The position numbers and the translations under genes are program-made. From Enterococcus sp. (lineage in GTDB: Bacteria; Bacillota; Bacilli; Lactobacillales; Enterococcaceae): 64,000 nucleotides of DNA. Under the pieces are notes generated by a model that worked only from the letters and a program-made list of their open reading frames with translations, did no database searches and was not told where the DNA came from. This document shows, one piece after another, positions 18,062-27,704 of this stretch. Location of the stretch: NCBI RefSeq assembly GCF_022711995.1, contig NZ_JALAHI010000030.1:1-64000 (forward strand). The letters are read 5' to 3'. The stretch's first letter is position 1. Every line of letters starts with the position of its first letter.

Positions 18062-19708
18062 ATGGAAAAACCAGCAAGAAACTGGGCCAGCAAACGCGAA
18101 AAAAAAGCCCAAACAATGAAAAAAATCGAACATTTGCTTGATGGAAAATATGTACCAACTGAAGCCATTATCGAAGTGTTAGAAACGGTTATTCAACCAG
18201 GTGACAAAGTCGTTTTAGAAGGAGATAACCAAAAACAAGCAAGCTTCCTTTCAAAAAGTTTGGAACAAGTCAATACAGATAAAGTCAATCAATTGCATAT
18301 GATCATGTCGAGTATTTCTCGTCCAGAACATTTAACTATTTTTGAAAAAGGCATTGCAGCAAAAATCGATTTTTCATACGCTGGTGCGCAAAGCACACGT
18401 GTCGCTCAAATGATTGAAGACGGTACGATGAAATTAGGCGACATTCATACCTATTTAGAATTATACGGACGTTTGTTCGTTGACTTGATTCCTAATGTCG
18501 TTCTTGTCGCTGCAGACAAAGCTGACAAACAAGGGAATCTTTATACAGGCTACAACACTGAAGAAACACCAACCATCGTTGAAGCTGCTGCTTTTAAAGA
18601 TGGCATCGTCATCGTGCAAGTCAATGAAGTGGTAGACGAATTGCCACGGGTCGATATTCCAAGTGACTGGATCGATATCGTTGTCTTGGCTGATCAACCT
18701 TATCAATTAGAAGCATTATTTACCCGGGACCCTCAAAACATCACCGAATTACAAATCTTGATGGCAATGATGGCATTAAAAGGAATTTATGCCGAACATG
18801 AAGTTCAATCATTGAATCATGGGATTGGGTTCAACACTGCCGCTATCGAGTTACTTTTACCAACCTATGGCGAAACGTTAGGAATCAAAGGGAAAGTTGC
18901 TAAAAACTGGGTCTTAAATCCACATCCAACAATGATTCCTGCTATTGAATCTGGTTGGGTCGAAAGCATTCACAGTTTTGGCGGCGAAGTAGGGATGGAA
19001 AAATATATCGCTGCTCGTCCGGATGTTTTCTTTGTTGGGAAAGATGGTACGATGCGTAGTAACCGTGCTTTGTCACAAACAGCTGGTCAATATGCGGTTG
19101 ATATGTTCATCGGTTCTACTCTGCAATTGGATTATGAAGGAAACTCTTCAACAGTAACCAAAGGCCGTTTATCTGGTTTTGGCGGTGCGCCAAACATGGG
19201 GCATAACCCTGGCGGTCGTCGTCACTCAACACCGGCATGGCAATCATTGCGTGACGAAAAGGACCCATTAGGCAAAGGTCAAAAATTAGTTGTTCAAATG
19301 GTCGAAACTTACAGCTCAAACAAAAAACCTGTCTTTGTTGAAACACTAGATGCACTGGACGTTCAAAAACAAGCCGGCTTAGCCAACGCCCCTGTAATGA
19401 TCTACAGTGATGACACGACTCATATTGTGACCGAAGAAGGAATTGCTTACCTTTATAAAGCCACTTCTAAAGAACAAAAACAAGCAGCAATCGCAGCAAT
19501 CGGCGGTGTAACACCATTAGGTATGACGAGTACCAAAGAATCCTTGGATGAATTGCGTGCCGCTGGTATCGTAAAATTGCCAGAAGATCTTGGTATCAAA
19601 CGCAGCGATGCGAAACGTTCATTACTAGCTGCTCAAACTGTGGATGATTTGATCGAATGGTCTGATGGCTTGTATCAACCACCTATGAAATTTAGAACTT
19701 GGTCATAA
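18062..19708 (+). CDS. mdcA: Malonate decarboxylase alpha subunit (acetyl-S-ACP:malonate ACP transferase)
   Basis: A 548-residue CoA-transferase-like subunit, the usual length for MdcA. It exchanges acetyl for malonyl on the carrier protein. Characteristic segments include NPHPTMIPAIESGWVES, SFGGEVGMEKYIAAR and the glycine-rich SGFGGAPNMGHNPGGRRH. The ATG at 18062 is preferred over in-frame ATGs at 18047 and 18053, because GGAG at 18049-18052 then lies 9 nt upstream. It stands between mdcH and mdcC in the canonical biotin-independent cluster. Confidence 0.92.
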   Translation: MEKPARNWASKREKKAQTMKKIEHLLDGKYVPTEAIIEVLETVIQPGDKVVLEGDNQKQASFLSKSLEQVNTDKVNQLHMIMSSISRPEHLTIFEKGIAAKIDFSYAGAQSTRVAQMIEDGTMKLGDIHTYLELYGRLFVDLIPNVVLVAADKADKQGNLYTGYNTEETPTIVEAAAFKDGIVIVQVNEVVDELPRVDIPSDWIDIVVLADQPYQLEALFTRDPQNITELQILMAMMALKGIYAEHEVQSLNHGIGFNTAAIELLLPTYGETLGIKGKVAKNWVLNPHPTMIPAIESGWVESIHSFGGEVGMEKYIAARPDVFFVGKDGTMRSNRALSQTAGQYAVDMFIGSTLQLDYEGNSSTVTKGRLSGFGGAPNMGHNPGGRRHSTPAWQSLRDEKDPLGKGQKLVVQMVETYSSNKKPVFVETLDALDVQKQAGLANAPVMIYSDDTTHIVTEEGIAYLYKATSKEQKQAAIAAIGGVTPLGMTSTKESLDELRAAGIVKLPEDLGIKRSDAKRSLLAAQTVDDLIEWSDGLYQPPMKFRTWS

Positions 19709-19724
19709 AGGAGAGAAGAACAAA

Positions 19725-20024
19725 ATGGAACAATTAGCATATACCTATAAAACAACAAAACCCATCAAAGAAAAAATCCATGTTGGTGTGGTGGGTTCAG
19801 GAGATTTAGAAATTTTACTTTTCCCAACAGATAAAGCAGAAACTTCAGTGAAGATTTGTACCGGAAGTGACGGCTTTGGCGATGTTTGGCAAAATGTTTT
19901 GACACGCTTCTTTGAACGTTACCCAATCACCGCAGACATGGTTATCAATGACTTTGGTGCTACTCCTGGAGTTGTCTATCTTCGATTAACACAAGCAATG
20001 GAGGAACTTTCAGATGAAAAATAG
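19725..20024 (+). CDS. mdcC: Malonate decarboxylase acyl carrier protein (delta subunit)
   Basis: A 99-residue carrier protein. Ser25 in VGVVGSGDLE is the expected attachment point for the 2'-(5''-triphosphoribosyl)-3'-dephospho-CoA-derived prosthetic group, made by MdcB and attached by MdcG, both encoded downstream. AAAGGAGAG precedes the ATG, and the last 11 nt overlap the next gene, indicating translational coupling. Confidence 0.92.
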   Translation: MEQLAYTYKTTKPIKEKIHVGVVGSGDLEILLFPTDKAETSVKICTGSDGFGDVWQNVLTRFFERYPITADMVINDFGATPGVVYLRLTQAMEELSDEK

Positions 20025-21690
20025 TTTTGTTGAATTAAATGCCCGCGAACGTGTAAATGCGTTAGTTGATAATGGTCGCGAATTGATTGGACCTTTTGAT
20101 CAAATGATCGCACCAAATTTAGTCGCTCAAGATATCGTTCCACAAAGTGACGATGGCATCGTTGTTAGCCGTGGTAAAATCGCTGACAAAGAAGTAGTTG
20201 TTATTGCTATGGAAGGTAAATTCCAAGGTGGCGGTATCGGTGAAGTTTCCGGTGCGAAAATCATTGCCGCTTTGACTCATGTACTGGAAGAAAACCAAAA
20301 TGGCCACGAAATCTATCCAATCATCGTATTGGATACTGGTGGTGTCCGTTTGCAAGAAGCCAATTACGGGTTGCTCTCTATTTCTGAAATTGGTAATTTG
20401 ATCGTCGCTTTGAAAAAATATGTTCCAGTCATTGGCTTAGTTCCTGGTCGTGTTGGTTCATTTGGTGGGATGTCTATCACTTCAGCCTTAATGAGCTATT
20501 TGATCGCTACCAAAAAAGCTCGGATCGGTTTAAATGGACCAGAAGTAATTGAACAAGAAGCTGGCGTTCGTGAATTTGATTCCAGCGACAAAGATTTGAT
20601 TTGGAACACGATTGGTTCCCGTCAACGGTTGCATGCGCAAATCGTTGATGAATTAGTAACAGATAGCGTGGAAGCCATTAAAGCAGCTGTGATCGCAGCA
20701 ATCAACGAAAAGAAAGACAGTCATCGCAGCGAAAACGCCGACTTTTATCTCTCTTTGTTGGCTAAACTAGATTTATCCAAACCAATGGCAATTGACGCGT
20801 ACAATCAAGCATTAGCCGCTCACAAATCAACAACTGTGAAGGAAATCAACGTAACAGAAGGGACAGAAGATGCTGCTACAAGCGTTGGTTACGACTGGTT
20901 TGCGGCATTGACAGGGTTGAAACACCCAACTTCTACAAGTGCCACAGTTTATGCTGCAGCTTCAAACTTATTCAACGAAGATGCGGTTGTCACAGCCATT
21001 GTCCCAAATGCACAAAACCCAATGTACCGTGTTCGTAACGGGGAAGTTGGTTTGATCGAAGGCTTTGAAATGGCTCATGTCTTAGAAACCGTTTATCAAG
21101 AAGACAAAGAAAAATCTGTGAAACGTCCAGTTGTTGTCGTGATCGACGTACCAAGCCAAGCTTACGGTTATAACGAAGAATTGATTGGAATCCACGTAGC
21201 CTTAGCAAATAGTGCTGCAGCTTATGCAAAATTGCGTCAAGCAGGACATCCAGTGATTGGCTTCATCGCTGGGAATGCGATTTCTGGTGCATTCTTAGCC
21301 CATGGGTTACAATCAAGTCGCTTAATTGCTTTGAATAGTACCAACATTACGGTTCAAGCGATGTCTAAAGAAAGTGCCAGCCGTGTAACAAAACGGTCAA
21401 TCGCAGCTATCGAAGCAGCAGCAGAAAAAGTACCAAGTATTGCCTACGACATCAAAAATTATACGAAACTTGGTGCGATTTTCACTTTCTTAGAATCAAT
21501 TACGGATCAAGAAACCAGCGCTGACCATGTCAATGCAGTGATCGACGCCATCAATGAAGCGATTCTTGATGTTCGCCAAACAAACGATACTATGTTGACC
21601 AACCGATACACCAACGAGATTGCTGTTAAAGGCGGTCGCTTAGAAACAAATAAAGTCTTTGCCCGTATGAATGAAGAATGGACTGATTAA
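20014..21690 (+). CDS. mdcDE: Fused malonate decarboxylase beta and gamma subunits
   Basis: A 558-residue carboxyltransferase-like protein that joins MdcD (about residues 1-270) and MdcE (about 300-558), which are separate proteins in Klebsiella and Pseudomonas. Oxyanion-hole glycines are visible in GRVGSFGGMS of the first half and IAGNAISGAFLAHG of the second. Together they decarboxylate malonyl-S-ACP to acetyl-S-ACP. The linker (about residues 270-300, around VKEINVTEGTED) shows no stop or frameshift, so the fusion is real in this sequence. AGGAGG is replaced by GGAGGAAC inside mdcC. Confidence 0.9.
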   Translation: MKNSFVELNARERVNALVDNGRELIGPFDQMIAPNLVAQDIVPQSDDGIVVSRGKIADKEVVVIAMEGKFQGGGIGEVSGAKIIAALTHVLEENQNGHEIYPIIVLDTGGVRLQEANYGLLSISEIGNLIVALKKYVPVIGLVPGRVGSFGGMSITSALMSYLIATKKARIGLNGPEVIEQEAGVREFDSSDKDLIWNTIGSRQRLHAQIVDELVTDSVEAIKAAVIAAINEKKDSHRSENADFYLSLLAKLDLSKPMAIDAYNQALAAHKSTTVKEINVTEGTEDAATSVGYDWFAALTGLKHPTSTSATVYAAASNLFNEDAVVTAIVPNAQNPMYRVRNGEVGLIEGFEMAHVLETVYQEDKEKSVKRPVVVVIDVPSQAYGYNEELIGIHVALANSAAAYAKLRQAGHPVIGFIAGNAISGAFLAHGLQSSRLIALNSTNITVQAMSKESASRVTKRSIAAIEAAAEKVPSIAYDIKNYTKLGAIFTFLESITDQETSADHVNAVIDAINEAILDVRQTNDTMLTNRYTNEIAVKGGRLETNKVFARMNEEWTD

Positions 21691-21693
21691 ACA

Positions 21694-22287
21694 ATGAACT
21701 TTGCCCACGATATTGTATTGATCGATAACCAAGCGCTTGCTGATCTCGTTTTACCAGATTGGCTGCACCAAAGGGAAAAAATGTATGCGACTGTCCGTAG
21801 AGGCATTCCTCAAAGCCCACAACATCTCCTTGTCGGCTTTCGAGGAACAAAACGGGAACAGCGCTTCGGCACCGAGATACTTTCCAAGTATGTGCTAGCT
21901 ACCATTCATCCATGGCAGCTGATTGCCAAAGAAAGTTTTCGTCAAAAGGACATTGCAGATTATCCTGTTTATCGCCAATATCGTGAGGCACAGCGATTGT
22001 TGTGTGATTGTAAGTGGGGTGTGGGTGGCAGCTTGGGGTTTGAATTGGCTTCAGACCAAGCCGCAATCAAAGTAACCAGTGACTTGGATCTCTTGCTTTA
22101 TGCTGATTCTGCCACTCAACTTCCTTTACAACTCATTCAGGACAATAAAGATTTTTTCAAGGATTTAGATATTCAAGTAATGACGAAAAAAGGCGGTTTT
22201 TCCTTAAAAGAATATTTGAGGAATCCCCAAAAGAAACTATTACTTAAAACAGACGAGGGGCCAAAACTCACAATCGAGATTTGGTAA
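21694..22287 (+). CDS. mdcG: Phosphoribosyl-dephospho-CoA transferase (holo-ACP synthase)
   Basis: A 197-residue nucleotidyltransferase that attaches the prosthetic group to Ser25 of MdcC. The fold signature is GVGGSLGFELAS followed by SDLDLLLYA, whose aspartates bind magnesium. It starts 3 nt after the mdcDE stop with no strong ribosome binding site of its own, which suggests coupled translation. The name follows the Klebsiella and Pseudomonas convention. Confidence 0.88.
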   Translation: MNFAHDIVLIDNQALADLVLPDWLHQREKMYATVRRGIPQSPQHLLVGFRGTKREQRFGTEILSKYVLATIHPWQLIAKESFRQKDIADYPVYRQYREAQRLLCDCKWGVGGSLGFELASDQAAIKVTSDLDLLLYADSATQLPLQLIQDNKDFFKDLDIQVMTKKGGFSLKEYLRNPQKKLLLKTDEGPKLTIEIW

Positions 22288-22311
22288 ATATAAGAAAAGT
22301 GAGCGAAAACA

Positions 22312-23397
22312 ATGTTCGAGAATAAAGAAATCAAAATCAATATCAGCGACTTCCTAAAAGTCTTTGCTGTGACCGCCGTTATGATGCAGACTGTTTTGAG
22401 TTTTGCTTTAGCAAATGTCCAAAACGAAAAAACCGCCGCCTTTATTGGTATATTTTATGTCATCGTGAAATACACCGCACCAATGTTTATTTTTGCAATT
22501 GTTTATAATATGGTAAAAACAAGCCAACATCTTTCTTATTGGGAATTTCTGAAAGAAAAATTCTTTGAATTAGTGGTTCCTTACCTGTTGTGGACGACTG
22601 CATACTTATGGCTCTTTCCAGCCGTTCAACAAGGTCAACCCTACACAGATACTGCTTCATTCTTGTTGAAATATATTACCGGTGACGGCGCACCCCATCT
22701 ATGGTATACCGTGATGATGCTTCAAATTCAATTATTGATGCCATTTTTCGTATGGTTAGGCTATAAAGTCTTTTCAAACAAGAAAAATGTTTGGCCTGTC
22801 CTAATCGTTGCGACAGTTTTATATGTAGCTTGGTATTTATTCTATGATGCGCAAGTTTTTGCAGGACCTCATCATGACAACTGGTACTTATTGGATCGTT
22901 TTGTTGCTAGCTTTGTGATCTATGGTATTTATGGCGAAGCAGCATTGATGTATCATGAAGCCATTTACCGCTTTTTATATAAAGTGCGCTATGCACTATT
23001 GCCAGTAGGCTTAGTATTAGCTTTATTTTCAGCTGATCATTTATTACACTTCGGCGGAGATCTTTCTTTCGCTCATGCACCTTATTTAAATACATTACAA
23101 AGTCTTTATAGCTTAGTGGTGATCTTCGGCGTCTTTATGTTAGGCTCAACCATGATCAAGAACAACGCACCACAACTGCGTGCATTCAAATGGTTGTCTG
23201 TTTATGCGTACCGTACCTATTTAGCCAATGTATTTGTATTTCAAGTTATTCTAGTTTGTTTCAAAGATACACTATTACAATTGCCAATGGGAATCATGAT
23301 TCTTGTTGCCTACTTAGCTACTGCCAGCTGCGGCTTTTTGTTAAGCTATCTTCTGCATGTGATTTGGGCAGGGATCAAAGGACCATTTAGTAAATAA
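22312..23397 (+). CDS. Acyltransferase-3-like polytopic membrane protein inside the mdc operon
   Basis: A 361-residue protein with about ten hydrophobic helices. The start (ISDFLKVFAVTAV) and the PMFIFAIVYNMVK segment resemble the acyltransferase-3 (OatA/IcaC-like) fold. The histidine normally present at the end of the first helix is absent; the segment reads VMMQTVLS. No known malonate carrier (MdcF, MdcLM or MadLM type) is found in the cluster, so this gene holds the position where a transporter is expected. Whether it moves malonate or acylates something is unknown. Its reading direction and 24-nt spacing place it firmly in the operon. Confidence 0.7.
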   Translation: MFENKEIKINISDFLKVFAVTAVMMQTVLSFALANVQNEKTAAFIGIFYVIVKYTAPMFIFAIVYNMVKTSQHLSYWEFLKEKFFELVVPYLLWTTAYLWLFPAVQQGQPYTDTASFLLKYITGDGAPHLWYTVMMLQIQLLMPFFVWLGYKVFSNKKNVWPVLIVATVLYVAWYLFYDAQVFAGPHHDNWYLLDRFVASFVIYGIYGEAALMYHEAIYRFLYKVRYALLPVGLVLALFSADHLLHFGGDLSFAHAPYLNTLQSLYSLVVIFGVFMLGSTMIKNNAPQLRAFKWLSVYAYRTYLANVFVFQVILVCFKDTLLQLPMGIMILVAYLATASCGFLLSYLLHVIWAGIKGPFSK

Positions 23398-23419
23398 ATC
23401 GTAAAAAGAGGGGAATCTT

Positions 23420-24280
23420 ATGGAAGAACAATCTGCCTTCGCTACCTGTCATCAACTGGCAAAATTAGTTGAAAAAGCGCTGATCGATGAAGTGGAACTC
23501 TCACCCAAGCCAGGCTTAGTCGATCGTTTAACAACTGGTTCACATAGCGATATGAATCATGAACTATTTGTCTTATCGGCACGCACGCTGACACCATTTT
23601 TTGAAGAAATGGCGCTGTCTTCTTGGCAAAAAAGACCGAGCCAAGCCATCAGAGAAGCGATTGCTGAGATTGGCCGCCGTGCTGAAACAGCCATGTTTGC
23701 AGCTACTGGTGGCGTCAACACCCATAAAGGGGCCATTTGGGCAATGGGATTGTTTATCAGTGTGATCAGTAGCCAATACAGCTGCGATCGTCAGTTGTTC
23801 TTACCAAAGATTTTTACAGATATTCAACAGCTGGTCGCTTATCCAGATCGTCGGATACAAGTTGCGGCTACTGGAAGTCACGGAAACAAAGTCAAACAAA
23901 AATATGGTTATACGGGCGCTTTTGGGGAAGCAGCTGTAGGTTTTCCACATGTTCAAGTGGCATTATCTGATTTTTTGTCACGACAAACAAACGATTCATC
24001 AGAAAAAAGACTCCATATGCTACTAGCGATCATGGCCACACTTGATGATACGTGTATTTTGTATCGCAGCGATCAACAAGTGCTGAACCATGTTCAACAG
24101 TTGGCAAAGCAAGCCAATAAACAGCCCATTCCTAACGCCGCTTTTGAAGCATTGAACAACTATTGTCAACAGCAAAATGTTTCACCCGGCGGAAGTGCTG
24201 ATTTATTAGCTGCCAGTTTCTTTCTGATTTCTTTGGAAAACTTAACGAGTCAGAAACTTTATTTCGCTACAGCAAAATAA
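23420..24280 (+). CDS. mdcB: Triphosphoribosyl-dephospho-CoA synthase
   Basis: A 286-residue CitG/MdcB-family enzyme that makes the prosthetic-group precursor from ATP and dephospho-CoA. The family signatures ELSPKPGLVDR, ATGGVNTHKGAIW and the late SPGGSADLLA are present. AGAGGGGAA precedes the ATG. It is the last gene of the operon, followed within 21 nt by a perfect terminator. No citrate lyase genes are nearby, so MdcB is preferred over CitG. Confidence 0.9.
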   Translation: MEEQSAFATCHQLAKLVEKALIDEVELSPKPGLVDRLTTGSHSDMNHELFVLSARTLTPFFEEMALSSWQKRPSQAIREAIAEIGRRAETAMFAATGGVNTHKGAIWAMGLFISVISSQYSCDRQLFLPKIFTDIQQLVAYPDRRIQVAATGSHGNKVKQKYGYTGAFGEAAVGFPHVQVALSDFLSRQTNDSSEKRLHMLLAIMATLDDTCILYRSDQQVLNHVQQLAKQANKQPIPNAAFEALNNYCQQQNVSPGGSADLLAASFFLISLENLTSQKLYFATAK

Positions 24281-24300
24281 CAAATTTATTCCATTTGCAG

Positions 24301-24345
24301 GACTTTTAAAGAGATTGTTTCTTAAACTCTTTAAAAGTCTTTTTT
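24301..24345 (+). terminator. Terminator of the mdc operon
   Basis: A perfect 13-bp stem GACTTTTAAAGAG/CTCTTTAAAAGTC with a 13-nt loop, followed by six T. The next 200 nt up to the rib promoter are AT-rich and hold no gene that I can support. Confidence 0.9.
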
Positions 24346-24543
24346 ATCTATTCAATAATCGTGTTATCTAAACAAAACGAATAAAATCCAAGGAGAGGAA
24401 TCATTTAGCCGAGAAACCTCTTTTGATTGTTTGTTTTACGGCCAATAAAGTCTTAAAACTTTTTAAAGTCTTTTTTTCAAACGGGTGAACTTTATCTTTA
24501 TTCATTTGTTTTAATCGTTATTTAAAAAGAATAGAGGAGGGGT

Positions 24544-24572
24544 TTGACACCCGAAAAAAAGAGTAGTAGTAT
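24544..24572 (+). promoter_or_regulatory. Promoter of the riboflavin operon
   Basis: TTGACA (24544) and TAGTAT (24567) separated by 17 bp. Transcription would begin near 24579, about 14 nt before the riboswitch. Confidence 0.75.
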
Positions 24573-24592
24573 CTAACGTGAATTGAATATGT

Positions 24593-24720
24593 TTCTTCGG
24601 GGCAGGGTGTAATTCCCGACCGACGGTGACAAGCAGTGGCTTGAAGTCCGTGACCCGCATTCGTGCGGTTGATCCAGTGAAACTCTGGAACCGACAGTTA
24701 AAGTCTGGATGGGAGAAGAA
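24593..24720 (+). promoter_or_regulatory. FMN riboswitch (RFN element)
   Basis: All hallmark segments are in order: GGGGCAGGGTGTAATTCCC, GACCGACGGTGAC, GATCCAGTGAAACTCTGG, CCGACAGTTAAAGTCTGG and ATGGGAGAAGAA. The closing helix is TTCTTC (24593-24598) with GAAGAA (24715-24720). FMN binding is expected to favour the terminator at 24794 and so shut off ribDEBAH when flavin is plentiful. Confidence 0.97.
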
Positions 24721-24793
24721 AAACTTACAAGAATATTGACGGGAGGAGTCTATCCTTTTTTGTCATCGTTTCTTTGAGTTTGTCTAATCATGG

Positions 24794-24822
24794 CCTCGTG
24801 TACTTATGCACGAGGTCTTTTT
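24794..24822 (+). terminator. Riboswitch-controlled attenuator before ribD
   Basis: CCTCGTGT pairs with GCACGAGG around a short loop, followed by T5. It ends 24 nt before the ribD start and serves as the expression platform. Confidence 0.85.
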
Positions 24823-24845
24823 GTTTAAAGAAAGGAGGAATGTTT

Positions 24846-25946
24846 ATGCATGAAACCTATATGAAGCGCGCCATATCCGCAGCATTAAAAGGCAAAGGAC
24901 AAACTTTTACGAACCCTTTAGTCGGTGCTGTCATTGTGAAAGATGAGGAAATAGTTGCTGTAGGCAGCCACATGGCTTATGGACAGCCTCATGCGGAAAA
25001 GAATGCCATCGATTCATGTAGTTCCCCCGAAAAACTAATTGATTCAACCATTTATGTGACTCTTGAACCTTGTCACCATTACGGAAAACAGCCACCTTGT
25101 ACAGCTGCCATTCTTCAAAGCGGCATCAAAAAAGTGGTGATTGGCCAATTAGATCCCAATCCATTGGTATCTGGCAAGGGCAAAGCGTTTTTAGAAGCAC
25201 AAGGAATAGCAGTGATCACCGGCGTTTTAGAAAAGGAGGTACGAGAAATCAATCGCCACTATAATACCTATCACGAAGAGCTACGTCCTTTTGTGGCTTT
25301 AAAGCAAGCAACCACACTGGATGGAAAAATCGCTTTGGCTGGTCAGCGCACAAGGATAACCGGCGAAGCTGCATTGCGTCGGGCTCGCCAGGAGCGTTCA
25401 GACTATCAGGCTATTTTGATAGGGAGCCGCACTGCCTTGATCGATAATCCTACTTTGCGGACAGAGGCTGCCTTTCCGCCTTATCGAGTGGTCCTGGATC
25501 GTAAAGGAGAAACCTTGAAACAGCAACTGGCTCTTTTTGAGGATGCCAGTAGTCCTGTACTGGTCTTTACTACGAAAAATGTCCAAACTGTTTTCTCTAA
25601 TCACGTGGAAATCATTGTCACGCCTTCACTGACCCTCTCGTTTGTCATGGAAGAATTGTATCGGCGCAAGATTCAATCGGTTTACGTGGAAGGCGGAAGC
25701 AGCATTCATGATGCTTTTTTGGCGAGTGGTTATTGGGACCAAGTTATCACCTATCTCTCGCCAAAACTTATCGGTGGCAATGGGACAGCGAGTTTTGCTA
25801 GTTCTCGCGAAGTAAATCAGATATTTGCGCTAAAAGAAGTCACTGTTGAACCGGTCGGAGAAGAGTTAAGGATCGTTGGAAGGAGGCAGGAAGATGTTTA
25901 CTGGACTCATTCAAGAAAAGGGCAAGATCACGCGCATCGTACCTAG
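24846..25946 (+). CDS. ribD: Bifunctional riboflavin deaminase-reductase
   Basis: A 366-residue enzyme. The N-terminal deaminase (residues 1-145) shows the zinc motifs HAEKNAI and PCHHYGKQPPC; the C-terminal reductase (about 146-350) shows LKQATTLDGKIA and VYVEGGSS. It carries out two successive steps of riboflavin synthesis. The ATG at 24846 follows GGAGG at 7 nt; the ATG at 24840 is too close to it. The last 53 nt overlap ribE in another frame and encode a tail rich in charged residues not typical of RibD. Confidence 0.93.
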   Translation: MHETYMKRAISAALKGKGQTFTNPLVGAVIVKDEEIVAVGSHMAYGQPHAEKNAIDSCSSPEKLIDSTIYVTLEPCHHYGKQPPCTAAILQSGIKKVVIGQLDPNPLVSGKGKAFLEAQGIAVITGVLEKEVREINRHYNTYHEELRPFVALKQATTLDGKIALAGQRTRITGEAALRRARQERSDYQAILIGSRTALIDNPTLRTEAAFPPYRVVLDRKGETLKQQLALFEDASSPVLVFTTKNVQTVFSNHVEIIVTPSLTLSFVMEELYRRKIQSVYVEGGSSIHDAFLASGYWDQVITYLSPKLIGGNGTASFASSREVNQIFALKEVTVEPVGEELRIVGRRQEDVYWTHSRKGQDHAHRT

Positions 25947-26514
25947 CGGCCGCACCATTGCATTGACTTGTCGTGGTTCTGAAGCATTGTTAGCGGATTA
26001 TCGAATTGGCGATAGTATGGCGATCAATGGCGTATGTTTGACAGCGATCAAGACGGCCAAGGAAGAATTTACTGTCGAGATCATGCCGGAAACCTATCAA
26101 CGAACGACCTTTGCAACCGTAAAAATCAATGATGAAGTCAATTTGGAACGAGCGCTAGCTTTCAACGGCCGCTTGGAAGGACACTTGGTGGCAGGCCATG
26201 TAGATACTACGACAACACTGGTAGAAAAGCGTGTGTTGGAGAATGCTCTGATTCTGACATTTGCTTATCCCGAGGAACTGAGAAATGAGATCATTCCACA
26301 GGGCTCGATCGCATTGAATGGAGTTAGTTTGACGATTATCGAGACCTCACAGCGCTGTTTCTCCGTTGGCCTGATTCCTCATTCCAAAAATCAAACCAAT
26401 CTGGGGCGACTTAACCGCGGTGAAGCGGTGAATGTTGAAACAGATCTATTAGGAAAATATGTCAAAGCCAATCAACTGATCCGTGGCGGAAGAAAGGAAC
26501 TGTCCTATGAGTAA
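25894..26514 (+). CDS. ribE: Riboflavin synthase alpha chain
   Basis: A 206-residue enzyme with two tandem lumazine-binding repeats: [10 protein letters not shown] starts the first, and the second starts near [10 protein letters not shown], with paired [12 protein letters not shown] and [11 protein letters not shown] segments. It dismutates two 6,7-dimethyl-8-ribityllumazine molecules into riboflavin. AGGAGG (25880 region) precedes the ATG inside ribD. The stop overlaps the ribBA start by 8 nt. Confidence 0.94.
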   Translation: MFTGLIQEKGKITRIVPSGRTIALTCRGSEALLADYRIGDSMAINGVCLTAIKTAKEEFTVEIMPETYQRTTFATVKINDEVNLERALAFNGRLEGHLVAGHVDTTTTLVEKRVLENALILTFAYPEELRNEIIPQGSIALNGVSLTIIETSQRCFSVGLIPHSKNQTNLGRLNRGEAVNVETDLLGKYVKANQLIRGGRKELSYE

Positions 26515-27685
26515 AAATAAAATCGAAACAGCAGTAGACTATTTAAGGAACGGGCAATTAATCATCGTTGCTGATGATGACGACCGGGAAGCGGAAGGAG
26601 ATCTTGTTGGGATCGCTAATCTAGCTACGATGGAAAGCGTGAATTTTATGACGAAATTTGCTCGAGGGTTGATTTGCGCACCGATTTCCGCAGCAATTGC
26701 CCACCGATTGGATTTAACGGAAATGGTAACGCAAAATACCGACAGTTTCAAAACAGCGTTTACTGTCAGTGTCGATCACCGTTCAACGACAACAGGTATT
26801 TCAGCGGATGAACGCGGGCAAACGATCCGAGGATTGGCTGATCCGAAAAGTAGCAAAGAGGACTTTCATAAGCCGGGCCATATTTTCCCATTGATTGGGA
26901 AAGCCGGTGGGGTATTAGAACGACGAGGGCATACGGAGGCTGCATTGGATTTAGCAAAATTGGCCAATCAAAGTGAAGCGGCCTATATTTGTGAAATTCT
27001 TAATGAGGATGGCACGATGGCTCGCCGTCCACAATTGGCTCAACTCGCAGAAAAATGGCAGTTGCCGATGATCACTATCGAAGAGTTAGCGACTTATCTG
27101 GCAACAAGGCAGTTAACCGTTCAATTACCCACCGCATTTGGTTCCTTCGATTTAACTTTATTTGAAGATCAGCATCATCTTGAGCACTTAGTATTAGCAA
27201 AAGGGGATTTGTCAAATCCCACAAAACCATTATTGGTCCGTCTTCATTCTGAATGTCTGACAGGAGATGTATTTGGATCCCACCGCTGTGATTGCGGGGA
27301 GCAATTACATGAAGCCATGAGGCTGATTGAAAAAGAGGGTACCGGAGCCATCTTGTATCTGCGTCAAGAAGGCCGTGGCATCGGCTTGAAACACAAACTG
27401 CAGGCGTATCAATTACAGGAGCAAGGCTTAGATACGTATGAAGCCAATGTTGAATTAGGTTTTCGTCCAGATGAACGGGATTATGGTTTTGCAGCGATTA
27501 TTCTCAAGTCACTTGGTATCGATACGATTCGCTTGCTGACAAATAATCCGGAGAAAGTCACCGAATTAGAAGCTCATGGCATTCATGTGGCTGAAAGAAT
27601 CCCATTGGAGATAGCGCCAGTTGCAGAAAATAACCGTTATCTTCAAACAAAAAAAGAAAAATTCCATCATTTATTATCACTTTGA
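26507..27685 (+). CDS. ribBA: DHBP synthase / GTP cyclohydrolase II
   Basis: A 392-residue bifunctional enzyme. The N-terminal DHBP synthase domain (about 1-200) shows [11 protein letters not shown] and [15 protein letters not shown]. The C-terminal cyclohydrolase II domain shows the zinc site [15 protein letters not shown] and the [12 protein letters not shown] loop. It supplies both precursors of riboflavin. It starts inside the end of ribE, preceded by GAAAGGAAC. Confidence 0.95.
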   Translation: MSKNKIETAVDYLRNGQLIIVADDDDREAEGDLVGIANLATMESVNFMTKFARGLICAPISAAIAHRLDLTEMVTQNTDSFKTAFTVSVDHRSTTTGISADERGQTIRGLADPKSSKEDFHKPGHIFPLIGKAGGVLERRGHTEAALDLAKLANQSEAAYICEILNEDGTMARRPQLAQLAEKWQLPMITIEELATYLATRQLTVQLPTAFGSFDLTLFEDQHHLEHLVLAKGDLSNPTKPLLVRLHSECLTGDVFGSHRCDCGEQLHEAMRLIEKEGTGAILYLRQEGRGIGLKHKLQAYQLQEQGLDTYEANVELGFRPDERDYGFAAIILKSLGIDTIRLLTNNPEKVTELEAHGIHVAERIPLEIAPVAENNRYLQTKKEKFHHLLSL

Positions 27686-27704
27686 AAAAGAAGGAGAGCA
27701 CAAC

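Noticed and set aside
18062-21690. Citrate lyase or acetyl-CoA carboxylase as alternative to the mdc genes
   Set aside because: MdcA, Ser25 carrier protein, MdcG and MdcH are all present, with no citrate lyase or biotin genes.
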